From assembly GCF_024197615.1 (NCBI RefSeq), contig NZ_JAKUKE010000003.1, positions 41,684 through 105,683 on the forward strand: DNA of 64,000 nucleotides. Reading direction: 5' to 3'. Below are positions 1-10,340 of the stretch, piece after piece. The translations under genes were made by a program, and so were the position numbers. Source of the stretch: Desulfuromonas sp. KJ2020 (lineage in GTDB: Bacteria; Desulfobacterota; Desulfuromonadia; Desulfuromonadales; SZUA-540). The number at the start of each line of letters is the position of its first letter. Position 1 is the stretch's first letter. The notes under the pieces are model-generated. The model saw only the letters and a list, made by a program, of their open reading frames with translations. It did not search any database and was not told the origin of the DNA.

Positions 1-53
1 ACTCCTTGCCCTTTGTCGTTTAAGTTAATCGAAAATACCGGGAGGCTCGCGTC

Positions 54-83
54 TTGACGGTGGTTCTGGTTTCGTGCTAGTTT
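54..83 (+). promoter_or_regulatory. candidate sigma70 promoter for trpE
   Basis: TTGACG at 54-59 and a poor TAGTTT at 78-83 are separated by 18 bases, 27 bases upstream of the trpE start. The -35 is good and the -10 weak. The window begins only 110 bases before trpE, so a leader or attenuator further upstream cannot be judged. Confidence 0.3.
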
Positions 84-110
84 GTTCCACCTTTTTCCCT
101 TGGAGTCCCG

Positions 111-1589
111 ATGTATTATCCTTCTTTGGAACAGTTCCGTTCTCTGACCCGAGAAGGCAATCTTATCCCTGTCTGTCGCGATATTCTCGCCGATATGGAA
201 ACACCTGTTTCCGCCTTTCGGAAAATTGATGATGGCCAGACTTCCTTTCTGCTCGAAAGTATCGAGGGAGGAGAAAAGTGGGCCCGATACTCCTTTTTAG
301 GGAGCGGTCCCGCCAAGGTTTTTCGCTCTAGTGGACGTCATTTCGAGATTCTGGAGGGAAGTTCTATCCTCCGCTCTGGCGAGACCTCGGACCCTCTCAG
401 TGAGCTCCGCCAATTCCTGGAGCCTTATCGACCCGTAGACCTGCCTGAATTGCCACGTTTCTTCGGTGGTGCTGTCGGCTATCTTGGGTACGACATGATT
501 CGTTTTATCGAATCCCTGCCGGATACCAATCCCAAATGCATTGGCGCTGCTGACTCCTGCTTTATGCTGACGGAGCAGTTGCTCATTTTTGACAATATGC
601 GTCAGAAAATTAAGGTTGTCTGCAATGTTCACGTGCAGCCCGGAGAGGAGGCCGATGTCGCCTATCGACGTGGCCTTGCCGGCGTTGATGCTCTTATAGA
701 CAAGCTGCGAGTTGGCTCAACGCCGCGGACGGCAAAATCCGTCGTTGCAGAAAGCGCGATGGAGGCCAATTTTCCTGCCGGTGCCTTCCAGGCCGCTGTT
801 GACCAGTGCAAAGAATATATTCGGGCTGGCGATATTTTCCAGGTGGTGCTGTCACAGCGTTTTTCCGGCGCTCTGGTCTGCGACCCCTTCGACATCTACC
901 GCGCTCTACGTACGATCAATCCTTCCCCGTATATGTTTTTTCTTAGGTTCGGCTCCACCATGGTGATAGGCGCCTCTCCGGAAGTCCTTGTCCGTAAAGA
1001 AGAGGATCGCATCGAAGTGCGCCCCATTGCCGGGACCAGACCCAGAGGGACTACACCTGAAGAAGACAGGCAGCTTGAACAAGAATTGCTTAGCGATCCC
1101 AAGGAACGGGCTGAGCATATCATGCTGGTCGACCTTGGGCGCAATGACGTGGGCCGCGTCTCCCGTCCTGGTACCGTTGAGGTCAGTGAGTTGATGGTGG
1201 TCGAACGCTATTCCCATGTCATGCACATCGTTTCCAACGTCCGAGGACAACTGGAGAAGGGGCGGGATGCTTTCGACGTTTTCCGGGCGGCTTTTCCGGC
1301 CGGGACCCTGTCCGGAGCACCCAAGATTCGAGCCATGGAGATAATCGATGAACTCGAACCCTGTCGACGCGAGATATACGGCGGGGCGGTCGGTTACTTT
1401 TCCTTTTCGGGCAATATGGATATGGCTATTGCCATCCGTACCCTGGTCGTGCATGAAGGCAAAATCTATCTGCAGGCTGGCGCCGGCATTGTGGCTGACT
1501 CGGATCCCGAGGCTGAGTATCAGGAGACAATCAACAAAGCCATGGGGGTTCGCAAGGCGATTGACATGGCCTGTGGAGGTCTGGACTGA
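111..1589 (+). CDS. trpE: anthranilate synthase component I
   Basis: Large subunit of anthranilate synthase, converting chorismate to anthranilate with ammonia from TrpG; first committed step to tryptophan, cytoplasmic. 492 residues, normal length. The N-terminal region carries the LLES-type element (FLLES near residue 46) that in the family binds feedback-inhibiting tryptophan. The chorismate-binding domain shows [29 protein letters not shown] and the acidic Mg-site region [14 protein letters not shown] follows a GGAG ribosome site. It opens the trp operon and its stop overlaps the trpG start by one base (TGATG), implying translational coupling of the two subunits. Confidence 0.97.
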   Translation: MYYPSLEQFRSLTREGNLIPVCRDILADMETPVSAFRKIDDGQTSFLLESIEGGEKWARYSFLGSGPAKVFRSSGRHFEILEGSSILRSGETSDPLSELRQFLEPYRPVDLPELPRFFGGAVGYLGYDMIRFIESLPDTNPKCIGAADSCFMLTEQLLIFDNMRQKIKVVCNVHVQPGEEADVAYRRGLAGVDALIDKLRVGSTPRTAKSVVAESAMEANFPAGAFQAAVDQCKEYIRAGDIFQVVLSQRFSGALVCDPFDIYRALRTINPSPYMFFLRFGSTMVIGASPEVLVRKEEDRIEVRPIAGTRPRGTTPEEDRQLEQELLSDPKERAEHIMLVDLGRNDVGRVSRPGTVEVSELMVVERYSHVMHIVSNVRGQLEKGRDAFDVFRAAFPAGTLSGAPKIRAMEIIDELEPCRREIYGGAVGYFSFSGNMDMAIAIRTLVVHEGKIYLQAGAGIVADSDPEAEYQETINKAMGVRKAIDMACGGLD

Positions 1590-2155
1590 TGCTGCTGATG
1601 CTGGACAACTACGATTCTTTTACCTACAACCTTGTCCAGTATCTGCAGGAACTGGGGGCTGAGGTGGTCGTGCGCCGCAACGACCAGATTACTGTTCAGG
1701 AAATTGCTGCCCTCAAACCCCGCCGTATCGTTATTTCTCCTGGCCCCTGCTCCCCGACCGAAGCGGGTATTTCGGTTGAATTGATTAAAACGCTGTCGGA
1801 TTCCATCCCCATGCTCGGAGTGTGTCTGGGGCATCAGTCCATCGGCTATGCTTTCGGTGGCAAAGTGGTCAGGGCTACTGAGCTTATGCACGGAAAGACC
1901 AGCCTGATACGACATGACAACAGTGGCGTCTTTGCCGGGCTTTCCAATCCTTTCGTGGCCACCCGTTATCATTCCCTTATCGTTGAGCGAGAGAGTCTGC
2001 CTGATTGTTTGCGCGTGACCGCCTGGGTGGATGACGGCACCATCATGGGACTCGAACACCGTCAACGGCCCCTGTGGGGAGTGCAGTTCCACCCCGAGTC
2101 CATTCTGACGGCCGAGGGCAAGACGTTGCTTGCCAATTTTCTGAAAATGACCTGA
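1589..2155 (+). CDS. trpG: anthranilate synthase component II (glutamine amidotransferase)
   Basis: Class I glutamine amidotransferase subunit supplying ammonia to TrpE. 188 residues, the free-standing size with no fusion to TrpD. Visible motifs: [11 protein letters not shown] (oxyanion and glutamine binding), the nucleophile elbow GVCLGHQ and the C-terminal catalytic HPES in GVQFHPES. In many bacteria this protein doubles as PabA for folate synthesis. No pabB-specific partner is seen here, although folC and folP lie in the window. Coupled to trpE by the TGATG overlap. Confidence 0.96.
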   Translation: MLLMLDNYDSFTYNLVQYLQELGAEVVVRRNDQITVQEIAALKPRRIVISPGPCSPTEAGISVELIKTLSDSIPMLGVCLGHQSIGYAFGGKVVRATELMHGKTSLIRHDNSGVFAGLSNPFVATRYHSLIVERESLPDCLRVTAWVDDGTIMGLEHRQRPLWGVQFHPESILTAEGKTLLANFLKMT

Positions 2156-2213
2156 TCAGAGGACGATTCCGGGGGATACAAAAGATTCCCCTGTTTCAGT
2201 CGAAGGAGCTGCC

Positions 2214-3263
2214 ATGATTAAAATGGCTATCGCCAAAGTAGTCGAGCACCAGGATCTCACCATGGGAGAGATGGTGGACGTGATGGATCAGATTATGTCG
2301 GGAGGAGCGACCCCGGCTCAGATCGGATCTTTTATCACCGCCCTGCGCATGAAGGGGGAGACGGTTGATGAAATCACTGGTGCGGCCAAAGTCATGCGGG
2401 AGCGGGCGACGCCGATCCGGGTTGGGCGCAACGTCCTGGATATTGACCGCGATGATATCAATATTGATCAGGAAACCATCCTGGATGTGGTGGGTACTGG
2501 TGGAGACTGTACCAATACCTTCAATATCTCGACCACCGTTTCCTTTGTCGTTTCCGCTTGTGGTGTTAAGGTGGCGAAACACGGGAATCGTTCCGTTTCG
2601 TCGGCCTGCGGCAGTGCCGATGTCCTGGAGGCCCTCGGTGTCAACCTCGACGTCACTCCGGATGTCGTCGAACGCTGTGTTAATGAAATCGGTGTCGGCT
2701 TTCTTTTTGCTCCGGCGCTTCATGGGGCCATGAAATACGCCATCGGTCCCCGGAAAGAGATCGGCATTCGGACCATCTTCAATATTCTTGGACCCTTGAC
2801 CAATCCGGCGAAAGCCGACTGTCAGGTCATGGGGGTTTACCGCGAGGATATGGTCGAGACCCTGGGCTGGGTGTTGCATAAACTGGGCTGCCGACGTGGC
2901 TTTGTTGTTCATGGCCTCGATGGCATGGATGAGATCACTCTGACCGATGCGACTGTTGTGGCTACGGTAGACGAGAGCGGTGTGCAGGTGAAGCGCATCA
3001 CGCCGGAGGAATTCGGGCTGACACGCTGTGCCATGGAAGATCTCCGCGGCGGCAATGCCCAAGGCAATGCCAAGATTGTACGAGCCGTTCTCTCCGGCGA
3101 AAAAGGACCCAAACGGGACATCGTTCTGCTCAACGCCGCCTACGCCCTGTGTGCTGCCGGCAAGGTTGAAAAGCCTGTCGAAGGTCTGGCCATGGCGGCC
3201 GCCGCCATTGACTCGGGGCAGGCCTTGCAGCAGCTGGATAAATTGGTCAAAATGGCCCAGTAG
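2214..3263 (+). CDS. trpD: anthranilate phosphoribosyltransferase
   Basis: Transfers phosphoribose from PRPP to anthranilate, the second step of the tryptophan branch. 349 residues, typical. The PRPP-binding glycine loop GTGGD is at about residues 96-100, followed by FNIST and [15 protein letters not shown], all hallmark segments of the family. ATG at 2214 follows an AAGGAG site. Lies 58 bases after trpG in the same operon. Confidence 0.97.
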   Translation: MIKMAIAKVVEHQDLTMGEMVDVMDQIMSGGATPAQIGSFITALRMKGETVDEITGAAKVMRERATPIRVGRNVLDIDRDDINIDQETILDVVGTGGDCTNTFNISTTVSFVVSACGVKVAKHGNRSVSSACGSADVLEALGVNLDVTPDVVERCVNEIGVGFLFAPALHGAMKYAIGPRKEIGIRTIFNILGPLTNPAKADCQVMGVYREDMVETLGWVLHKLGCRRGFVVHGLDGMDEITLTDATVVATVDESGVQVKRITPEEFGLTRCAMEDLRGGNAQGNAKIVRAVLSGEKGPKRDIVLLNAAYALCAAGKVEKPVEGLAMAAAAIDSGQALQQLDKLVKMAQ

Positions 3264-3312
3264 CCTGGAAAAAGCTCATGTTCTGGACGACCGCCGTCCT
3301 CGGGAAGAATTC

Positions 3313-4113
3313 ATGACCGCTACCCCCGATATTCTGAAAAAAATTGTCGACCGCAAACGTGAAGAGGTGGCGGCAGCCAAAAGCCAATTCCCTTTGGAAC
3401 GCCTGCTGGACCGACTCTCTCTGGTCGAAGACACGCCCCGCGGCTTTGCGCAGGCGCTGGGCGTCATGGCGGAGTCGGGCGGTACGGCCATAATCGCCGA
3501 AATAAAGAAGGCCTCGCCCTCCAAGGGGATAATCCGAGCTGATTTCGACCCCCTGGAGATTGCGGAAGTTTATCAGGAGCACGGAGCAACCTGTCTTTCT
3601 GTTCTTACGGAGTCGGCATTTTTCCAGGGACATCTCCATTATCTCGGTCTGGTTCGGGAAGCGGTCAGCTTGCCCCTGCTGCGCAAGGACTTCATCTTCG
3701 ACCCCTATCAGATCTACGAGGCACGGGCCTATGGCGCCGATGCCATCCTCCTGATCGCGGCGATGCTCGACGTACCCAAATTGCAGGAGTTTACCGCCCT
3801 GGCGGCTGAACTGCAGCTCGACGTCCTGCTGGAAGTTCATGATGAAGCAGAGCTGGAACGGGCTCTGCAGACCGACTGCAGGCTTATCGGCATCAACAAC
3901 CGCTCGCTGCATACCTTTGTCACCGACCTGGCAACCACGGAGCGGCTGCGGCCCCTGGTGCCGACGGAACGCCTGGTGGTGTCGGAAAGCGGTATCAACA
4001 GTCGTGGTGACGTCGAACGCCTGCTGCGGGCAGGAGCAGGTGCTTTTTTGGTGGGAGAATCGCTCATGCGCGAGACGGACATGGGCGGCAAACTAGAGGA
4101 ACTTTTGGGATAA
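3313..4113 (+). CDS. trpC: indole-3-glycerol phosphate synthase
   Basis: Closes the indole ring from carboxyphenylamino-deoxyribulose phosphate. 266 residues, (beta-alpha)8 barrel, not fused to TrpF. Motifs: AEIKKASPSKG (catalytic Lys), LLRKDFI (second catalytic Lys), INNRSL and VSESGI in the phosphate site. The frame is open much further upstream into trpD. I chose ATG 3313 (protein starting MTATPDILKKIV) because it gives the normal family length and avoids a long overlap. It begins 49 bases after trpD. Confidence 0.95.
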   Translation: MTATPDILKKIVDRKREEVAAAKSQFPLERLLDRLSLVEDTPRGFAQALGVMAESGGTAIIAEIKKASPSKGIIRADFDPLEIAEVYQEHGATCLSVLTESAFFQGHLHYLGLVREAVSLPLLRKDFIFDPYQIYEARAYGADAILLIAAMLDVPKLQEFTALAAELQLDVLLEVHDEAELERALQTDCRLIGINNRSLHTFVTDLATTERLRPLVPTERLVVSESGINSRGDVERLLRAGAGAFLVGESLMRETDMGGKLEELLG

Positions 4114-4114
4114 C

Positions 4115-4140
4115 CGTCGGCTGTCCGACGAATCTGTTTT
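4115..4140 (+). terminator. hairpin between trpC and trpB2, weak terminator or processing site
   Basis: A perfect 6-bp stem CGTCGG/CCGACG (4115-4120 and 4125-4130) with loop CTGT follows the trpC stop at once, then a moderately U-rich stretch AATCTGTTTT. The uridine run is broken, so this may only trim expression of the distal trp genes. Confidence 0.35.
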
Positions 4141-4201
4141 CTGTTCAGACGCAACAGGGAGGCATGATCCTGTGACTGCCCTGTGATTTCAAGGAGATAT
4201 C

Positions 4202-5554
4202 ATGCAGACCAAGATTCTTCTTCCTGAAGATCGCATTCCGAAGCAGTGGTACAACATTATTCCGGACATGCCGGGTCCGCTGGCGCCGGTGATTCATCCG
4301 GGCACCATGCAACCCGTGGCCCCGGATGATCTGCTACCCATCTTTCCCATGGCTCTGATTGAGCAGGAGGTTTCCAGTCAGCGCTGGATTGATATTCCGG
4401 AAGCGGTGCGTGAAATCTACCAGATCTGGCGCCCGGCGCCGATGTTCCGTGCCCATCGCCTGGAAAAAGCGCTCGGTACGCCGGCCCGCATTTACTACAA
4501 ATACGAAGGGGGCTCCCCCGCCGGTTCCCACAAGCCGAACAGTGCCGTGCCTCAGGCCTACTACAACAAAATGGCTGGAACCCGCCGCATTGCCACGGAG
4601 ACGGGGGCGGGGCAGTGGGGCTCTTCCATCTCCCTGGCCTGCCAGATGTTCGGGCTTGAATGTACGGTTTATATGGTTAAGGTTTCCTACGCCCAGAAGC
4701 CTTACCGCAAGAGCATGATGCAGCTCTGGGGGGCCGAGGTCATCCCTTCTCCCTCAGACCGCACCAACGCCGGCCGCGAGATCCTGGCCAAGGACCCGGA
4801 CAGCAACGGCTCCCTCGGCATGGCTATCAGTGAGGCGGTGGAGGATGCCGTCACCCATGAAGATACCCGCTATGCTCTGGGCAGTGTCCTCAATCATGTG
4901 TGCCTGCACCAGACCATCATCGGTATTGAGGCTAAAGAACAGTTGGCCATGGTGGGGGACTATCCTGACGTCGTCATCGGCTGCCATGGCGGGGGCTCCA
5001 ACTTTGCCGGCATCGCTTTCCCCTTCGTCGCCGACAAGGCCAATGGCAAGGATGTGCGCGTGGTGGCGGTGGAACCGGCGAGTTGTCCCACCCTCACCAG
5101 CGGTGTCTATGCCTTTGACTATGGGGATACCGCCAAGATGGCTCCGGTCGCTAAGATGTACACTCTGGGACATGATTTCATGCCGCCGGGCATCCATGCC
5201 GGTGGGCTGCGCTACCATGGGGCCTCGCCGCTGGTATCCCAACTGGTGCATGCCGGTATCGTCGATGCCAGAGCCGTACCCCAACTGGCCTGTTTTGAAG
5301 CGGCCGTTCTCTTCTCCCGTACCGAGGGGATTATTCCCGCCCCCGAGTCGAGTCACGCCATCCGCGGCGCTGTCGACGAAGCGCTGCAGGCCAAGGAGGA
5401 AGGCAAGGAGAAGACCATCCTCTTCAACCTTTCCGGCCATGGCCACGTCGATATGGCCGCCTACGACGCCTACTTTTCCGGTGAACTCAAGGATTATGAT
5501 TATCCTGAAGAAAGCATTAAGGCGTCTTTGGCCAATCTGCCGAAGGTCGACTAG
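4202..5554 (+). CDS. trpB2: TrpB2-type tryptophan synthase beta chain
   Basis: PLP enzyme of the TrpB2 group, which in studied cases makes tryptophan from serine and indole and interacts poorly or not at all with TrpA. 450 residues, longer than canonical TrpB, with the N-terminal extension typical of TrpB2 (proline-rich segment about residues 20-50). The PLP lysine is K111 in GSHKPNSA, matching the TrpB2 signature rather than the GAHKVNN of TrpB1. ETGAGQWG and the phosphate-binding CHGGGSNF are present. Good AAGGAG site before the ATG. A canonical trpB lies two genes downstream, so this is a second, divergent copy in the same operon. Confidence 0.93.
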   Translation: MQTKILLPEDRIPKQWYNIIPDMPGPLAPVIHPGTMQPVAPDDLLPIFPMALIEQEVSSQRWIDIPEAVREIYQIWRPAPMFRAHRLEKALGTPARIYYKYEGGSPAGSHKPNSAVPQAYYNKMAGTRRIATETGAGQWGSSISLACQMFGLECTVYMVKVSYAQKPYRKSMMQLWGAEVIPSPSDRTNAGREILAKDPDSNGSLGMAISEAVEDAVTHEDTRYALGSVLNHVCLHQTIIGIEAKEQLAMVGDYPDVVIGCHGGGSNFAGIAFPFVADKANGKDVRVVAVEPASCPTLTSGVYAFDYGDTAKMAPVAKMYTLGHDFMPPGIHAGGLRYHGASPLVSQLVHAGIVDARAVPQLACFEAAVLFSRTEGIIPAPESSHAIRGAVDEALQAKEEGKEKTILFNLSGHGHVDMAAYDAYFSGELKDYDYPEESIKASLANLPKVD

Positions 5555-6196
5555 GTGAGTGGGGAACCCATAGACGCACAGGTTCGAGTTAAAGTCTGCG
5601 GCATCACGTGCATAGAAGATGCGCTGATGGCTGCGCGATGCGGCGCCGATGCCTTGGGTTTTGTTTTTTATGCGGGCAGTCCCCGTTGTGTGCGTCCCCA
5701 GGATGTGAAGCGGATCGTGGCGGCGCTGCCACCGTTTGTCACCACGGTGGGACTCTTTGTCAATGAAGACTCCTCTTACGTGGCTGAAATCCTCGATATC
5801 TGCGGTCTGGATGTCGCCCAGCTTCATGGCGATGAAGCTCCGGCTGATTGTGTCCTGCCGCCGCATCGCGTGATCAAGGCTTTCAGGGTGCAGGATCAAG
5901 GCAGCCTGTCCACCCTGCCAGCCTATGAGGTTTCGGCTTTTCTGCTCGACTCCTACGTCGCCGGCAGCTATGGCGGTACCGGACATCGTTTCAACTGGGA
6001 CATCGCCGCCGAGGCGGCTTCACGTTATCCCGTGATTCTGGCCGGCGGGTTGACGCCGGAGAATGTGGCTGACGCCGTCGAACGTGTGCGGCCTTACGCT
6101 GTGGATGTCTCCAGTGGTGTCGAGAGCTCACCGGGCCGCAAGGACCCGAACAAGGTGGCCGCCTTTGTGCGCAGCGCCAAAAAAAGGACGTATTGA
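5555..6196 (+). CDS. trpF: phosphoribosylanthranilate isomerase
   Basis: Isomerises phosphoribosylanthranilate to the carboxyphenylamino-deoxyribulose phosphate used by TrpC. 213 residues. Catalytic Cys in KVCGIT near the N-terminus; AQLHGDE and LAGGLTPEN are standard barrel segments, and VDVSSGVESSPGRKD closes the phosphate site. The start is GTG directly abutting the trpB2 stop codon (TAGGTG), with AAGG about 8 bases upstream inside trpB2, so translation is probably coupled. Confidence 0.95.
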   Translation: MSGEPIDAQVRVKVCGITCIEDALMAARCGADALGFVFYAGSPRCVRPQDVKRIVAALPPFVTTVGLFVNEDSSYVAEILDICGLDVAQLHGDEAPADCVLPPHRVIKAFRVQDQGSLSTLPAYEVSAFLLDSYVAGSYGGTGHRFNWDIAAEAASRYPVILAGGLTPENVADAVERVRPYAVDVSSGVESSPGRKDPNKVAAFVRSAKKRTY

Positions 6197-6199
6197 CCC

Positions 6200-7393
6200 A
6201 TGTACAATTTCCCTGATGAGCGAGGCCACTTTGGACAGTTCGGTGGCCGTTACGTCGCTGAAACCTTGATGCCCGCTCTGCTCGAGTTGGAAGAGGCCTA
6301 TCGACAGGCCCTGGCCGACCCCTCCTTTCAACAAGAGTTCGCGTATTATCTGCAGCACTACGTCGGGCGACCCAGCCCCCTTTACTTCGCCAGCCGCCTG
6401 ACGGAACATCTCGGTGGCGCCAAAATCTATCTCAAGCGTGAGGACCTCAATCACACCGGCGCCCACAAGGTGAACAATACCGTCGGACAGGCGCTGCTGG
6501 CGCGTCGCATGGGCAAGAAGAAGGTTATTGCAGAAACGGGGGCGGGTCAGCACGGTGTGGCGACAGCTACGGTCGCTGCCTTGTTCGGACTGGAGTGCGA
6601 AGTTTTCATGGGGACGGAGGATATCCGCCGGCAGGCCCTGAATGTCTTCCGCATGAAACTGCTCGGGGCCAAGGTGCATGGGGTGACCAGTGGCACGGCG
6701 ACCCTCAAGGATGCCATGAACGATGCCCTGCGCCATTGGGTTACCCATGTCCGCGACACCTTTTATATCATCGGAACCGTGGCGGGCCCTCACCCTTACC
6801 CTCAGATCGTGCGTGATTTTCAGGCGGTCATCGGGCGGGAAACCCGTGAACAGATCATGGCCGCCGAAGGACGCCTGCCCGATATTGCCGTTGCCTGCAT
6901 CGGGGGCGGTTCCAACGCCATGGGCCTGTTTTATCCCTTTGTCGAGGACAGAGAGGTGCGCCTGGTCGGTGTGGAGGCAGCTGGGTTGGGCGTCGATACG
7001 GACAAGCATGCCGCCAGTATCTCTGCGGGCAGCGTCGGCGTGCTCCACGGCAACAAAACCTTCTTGCTGCAGGATGACCATGGCCAGATTCAGCACGCCC
7101 ACTCCATTTCCGCCGGCCTGGATTATCCAGGAGTGGGACCGGAACACGCCCATCTGCATGCCCTGGGCCGTGCCGAGTATGTTTCCATCACGGACCAGGA
7201 GGCTCTCGAATCGTTCCGTCTTCTGACGGAATTGGAAGGGATTATCCCCGCTCTTGAAAGCTCCCATGCTATCGCCCAGGTAGTGAAAATGGCGCCGAGC
7301 CTGCCCAGGGAGGCCCTCATCGTGGTCTGCCTCTCGGGACGTGGCGACAAAGATATCCATACGGTAGCCGAGGCCATGGGAGTCGAACTCTAG
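6200..7393 (+). CDS. trpB: tryptophan synthase beta chain (TrpB1)
   Basis: Canonical beta subunit condensing serine with indole channelled from TrpA. 397 residues. PLP lysine K90 in [18 protein letters not shown] substrate loop, and GGGSNAMG phosphate cup are all visible. It starts 3 bases after trpF. Its partner trpA is displaced about 2.1 kb downstream behind a helicase and a glycosylase gene, although all genes point the same way. Confidence 0.97.
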   Translation: MYNFPDERGHFGQFGGRYVAETLMPALLELEEAYRQALADPSFQQEFAYYLQHYVGRPSPLYFASRLTEHLGGAKIYLKREDLNHTGAHKVNNTVGQALLARRMGKKKVIAETGAGQHGVATATVAALFGLECEVFMGTEDIRRQALNVFRMKLLGAKVHGVTSGTATLKDAMNDALRHWVTHVRDTFYIIGTVAGPHPYPQIVRDFQAVIGRETREQIMAAEGRLPDIAVACIGGGSNAMGLFYPFVEDREVRLVGVEAAGLGVDTDKHAASISAGSVGVLHGNKTFLLQDDHGQIQHAHSISAGLDYPGVGPEHAHLHALGRAEYVSITDQEALESFRLLTELEGIIPALESSHAIAQVVKMAPSLPREALIVVCLSGRGDKDIHTVAEAMGVEL

Positions 7394-7411
7394 ATTGCCA
7401 TAAGGAAAACC

Positions 7412-8695
7412 ATGAAATTTACCGAGCTCAACCTGCCGGAACCTGTACTCAAAGGCATTGAGGATGTCGGCTTTACCGAACTGACCGCTGTCCAGGAAGA
7501 ATCCATTCCCCTGGCCCTGGCGGGCAACGATGTTGCCGGCCAGGCGCAGACCGGCACCGGCAAGACGGCCGCCTTTCTGATTTCTCTCTTTACCCGCCTG
7601 CTTCAGAATGAAAAGCGCACGGGCAACAACCCCCGCGCCCTTATTCTCGCACCCACCCGCGAATTGGTCGTGCAGATCTGGGAGGATGCCAAAGCCCTCG
7701 GCGCACATTGCCCTTTCGTTCTGCAGCCTATTTTCGGCGGCGTGGATTACGACAAGCAGCGGCAGGCCCTCAAGGATGGCGTCGATATCATTATCGCCAC
7801 CCCGGGCCGTCTTATCGACTATGCGAAACAGCGAGTCTTTTCCCTGCGCCAAGTTGAAGCCCTGGTCATCGACGAGGCCGATCGCATGTTCGACATGGGC
7901 TTCATCAAGGATCTGCGCTACATTTTGCGCCAGTTGCCTCCCTTTGAAAAACGGCAGACATTTCTGTTCTCCGCCACGCTGTCGCCGCGAGTCATGGAAT
8001 TGGCCTATGAATTCATGAACCTGGCGGAAAAGGTGCGCATCGAGCCGGAGCAGGTCACCGCCGAACGGGTGGAGCAAATTGTCTATCATGTGGCCCAGCG
8101 CGAGAAGTTTCCTCTCCTGCTTGGCCTGCTGAAAAAAGAAGCTGCGGCTGACCGGGTCGTCGTTTTCGTCAACACCAAGCGTGAAGCGGAATTTCTGGCC
8201 GCCCGCCTCAAGGCCAACGATTTCAAGGCCGCCGTGATTTCCGGTGATATCCCGCAGAACAAGCGGATGCGCATTCTCAAGGACTTCAAGGAAGATCGTC
8301 TCAATTTCCTGGTGGCGACGGATGTGGCCTCCCGCGGTCTGCACATTGATGGTGTCACCCACGTCATCAATTATGATCTGCCGCAGGATGCGGAAGACTA
8401 CGTGCATCGCATCGGTCGCACGGCACGGGCGGGGGCAGTGGGTAAGGCCATCAGCTTTGCCGATGAGGAACTCGTCTACCATCTAGCTGAAATCGAGGAA
8501 TACATCGGCCATAAAGTTCCCAGCGATTTTCCCGTCGAGGCCGATTTTGTCTGGGATTACAAAAAGGCTCCTCCGCGCAAAAAAGCCCCGGTGCCGGAAC
8601 GATCCGCCAGGTCCGGCAAGTCGGAGCGGCCGCGTCACGCTCCCCGCCGCCGCAAGAGAAAGCCGGGGGACAAGGGCGCTCCCCCTAAGGGGTGA
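7412..8695 (+). CDS. DEAD-box ATP-dependent RNA helicase (RhlB/RhlE-like)
   Basis: RNA helicase likely acting in mRNA decay or ribosome assembly. 427 residues with the Q motif region (FTELTAVQEESIP), motif I AQTGTGKT near residue 49, motif Ia APTRELV, Ib TPGRLID, motif II DEAD in VIDEADRMFD, motif III SAT, motif V ATDVASRGLHIDGV and VI HRIGRTARAG. A basic tail (about residues 385-427, rich in K, R and P) resembles RNA-binding tails of this family. Preceded by a TAAGGA site 18 bases after trpB. Its position inside the trp operon is unusual. The exact subfamily is uncertain. Confidence 0.92.
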   Translation: MKFTELNLPEPVLKGIEDVGFTELTAVQEESIPLALAGNDVAGQAQTGTGKTAAFLISLFTRLLQNEKRTGNNPRALILAPTRELVVQIWEDAKALGAHCPFVLQPIFGGVDYDKQRQALKDGVDIIIATPGRLIDYAKQRVFSLRQVEALVIDEADRMFDMGFIKDLRYILRQLPPFEKRQTFLFSATLSPRVMELAYEFMNLAEKVRIEPEQVTAERVEQIVYHVAQREKFPLLLGLLKKEAAADRVVVFVNTKREAEFLAARLKANDFKAAVISGDIPQNKRMRILKDFKEDRLNFLVATDVASRGLHIDGVTHVINYDLPQDAEDYVHRIGRTARAGAVGKAISFADEELVYHLAEIEEYIGHKVPSDFPVEADFVWDYKKAPPRKKAPVPERSARSGKSERPRHAPRRRKRKPGDKGAPPKG

Positions 8696-8771
8696 TGGGG
8701 ACTATGCACCCAATCGCAGAGTGCGGCAGTCTATTCTGGAGTCTCGGGACTTTTGGTCAGAGAGTGGCGAT

Positions 8772-9452
8772 ATGCTAGGGGAGCAGATGCGTGGGTTGCT
8801 GACCTGTACCCGTTGCGATCGACTCCGGCGCTGCATGGACGAGCTGCCGCCCAAAAAGGGTTATGACCGCGCCGACTACTGGAATCGCCCGGTGCCGGGA
8901 TTTGGTGATCCGCGGGCCCGGGTTTTTCTGGTGGGGCTGGCCCCGGGCGCGCACGGCGCCAATCGGACGGGACGACCTTTTACGGGGGATGGCGCCGGCG
9001 ATTTTATGTACCCATTGCTGCACCAGGCCGGTTTCGCCAACCAGGACGAGGCTACTCATCGCGACGACGGGCTGGCCTTGCATGATCTCTACATCAGCAA
9101 TGCCGTCAAATGTCTGCCTCCGCAGAACAAACCGACCGCCGACGAGTTTGCCTGCTGCCGCCCTTATCTGGCTGAGGAGCTGACCTCGCTGCCGTGCCTC
9201 AAGGTTGTCATCCTGCTGGGGCAGGGGGCTTTTGTCAGCTTTCTCAAACATCTGGTGGAAGAGGGTGTTGTCGACCGTGCTTCCCGTTACCCCTTTGCCC
9301 ATGGCGCCGTTTACCGGCCCGAGGGAGCACCTGTGCTGGTGGCCAGTTACCACACCAGCCGCTATAATGTGCAAACGGGCCGCATAACCAGCGACATGTT
9401 TCTCCAGTTGCTGAGTCGGGTTCGGGAGCTGGTTGCGGGAGAAAACGGTTGA
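8772..9452 (+). CDS. family 5 uracil-DNA glycosylase (UdgB-like)
   Basis: Iron-sulfur uracil-DNA glycosylase excising uracil and related lesions. 226 residues from ATG 8772. Motif 1 is GLAPGAHGANRTGRPFTGD, which lacks the catalytic Asp/Glu of families 1-4 as expected for family 5. The C-terminal loop is HTSRYN. Candidate [4Fe-4S] cysteines are CTRC near the N-terminus plus cysteines in NAVKC and ACCRPYL. The frame is open upstream into the helicase; ATG 8787 after GGGGAG is an alternative start. Sits between helicase and trpA. Confidence 0.85.
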   Translation: MLGEQMRGLLTCTRCDRLRRCMDELPPKKGYDRADYWNRPVPGFGDPRARVFLVGLAPGAHGANRTGRPFTGDGAGDFMYPLLHQAGFANQDEATHRDDGLALHDLYISNAVKCLPPQNKPTADEFACCRPYLAEELTSLPCLKVVILLGQGAFVSFLKHLVEEGVVDRASRYPFAHGAVYRPEGAPVLVASYHTSRYNVQTGRITSDMFLQLLSRVRELVAGENG

Positions 9453-9508
9453 AATGGAATCGGCGTTCGATTAGACTGACGGAATTTAATCTGGCTAAAA
9501 GGATGACC

Positions 9509-10318
9509 ATGGGGCGGATCGAAGCGACCTTTGCGCAACTGAAAGAGAAGGGGGAGCGGGCCTTGGTTCCCTTCCTGACGGCAGGCGACCCTGATCTTGC
9601 CCGAACGGAAGAGTTGATCCATGCCCTGGTGGACGCCGGTGCCGATATTATCGAACTGGGCGTACCTTTTTCCGATCCCATGGCCGACGGCCCGACCATT
9701 CAGGCCTCCTCCGAACGGGCTCTAGCCGCCGGTACGACTCTGGCGGGAATACTGGAGTCGGTCCGGCACGTGCGGCAGCACACCAATATTCCTATTGTGT
9801 TGATGGGCTATTACAATCAGGTGTTTCGCTACGGTCCCGAACGGTTTTGCGCCGATGCGGCCAAGGCGGGAGTCGATGGCCTTCTCCTAGTCGATCTGCC
9901 TCCCGAAGAGGCGGAAGAGATCGGTGAAGCTCTTCAGACCTCCGGCCTGCACCTGATCACCCTGCTGGCGCCGACAACACCCAGCGACCGGGCCATGAGG
10001 CTGGCGGCGGCGGCAGAAGGATACCTGTATTACGTGTCCATGACCGGGGTGACGGGAAGCAGGACTATTGACGCAGCCGCTATTGCTGAGAATGTCGCCG
10101 AGCTGAAGGCAAAGAGCCCCGTTCCCATCGCCGTTGGTTTCGGTATCGCGACTCCGGATGACGCCAAGGCGGTGGCAGGCTTCGCGGATGCCGTCGTGGT
10201 TGGCAGCGCCCTGGTCCGCGTGATAGAGGCCTACGGGGAGTCCCCTGAGCTGGTGTCGAGAGTGCGGGAATTTGTCAGGGCGCTCAAAGAAGGTGTTCGG
10301 TTCGGATATACGGCTTAA
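9509..10318 (+). CDS. trpA: tryptophan synthase alpha chain
   Basis: Cleaves indole-3-glycerol phosphate to indole and glyceraldehyde phosphate, passing indole to TrpB. 269 residues. Catalytic Glu in ELGVPFSDPMADGP, catalytic Asp in LLVDLPPEE, and GFGIATPDD phosphate site. ATG 9509 sits 5-6 bases after AAAAGGA; ATG 9503 is in frame but too close to that site. Last trp gene of the operon, 56 bases after the glycosylase. Confidence 0.96.
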   Translation: MGRIEATFAQLKEKGERALVPFLTAGDPDLARTEELIHALVDAGADIIELGVPFSDPMADGPTIQASSERALAAGTTLAGILESVRHVRQHTNIPIVLMGYYNQVFRYGPERFCADAAKAGVDGLLLVDLPPEEAEEIGEALQTSGLHLITLLAPTTPSDRAMRLAAAAEGYLYYVSMTGVTGSRTIDAAAIAENVAELKAKSPVPIAVGFGIATPDDAKAVAGFADAVVVGSALVRVIEAYGESPELVSRVREFVRALKEGVRFGYTA

Positions 10319-10340
10319 TACAAGGTGAAGCTGGGTTAGT

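Noticed and set aside
4754-5986. 410-codon minus-strand frame opposite trpB2 and trpF
   Set aside because: Antisense shadow; the plus strand encodes family-identified proteins throughout.
6128-8482. 784-codon minus-strand open frame across trpB and the helicase
   Set aside because: Antisense shadow of two clearly recognised genes. Its composition is not protein-like and it has no ribosome site.
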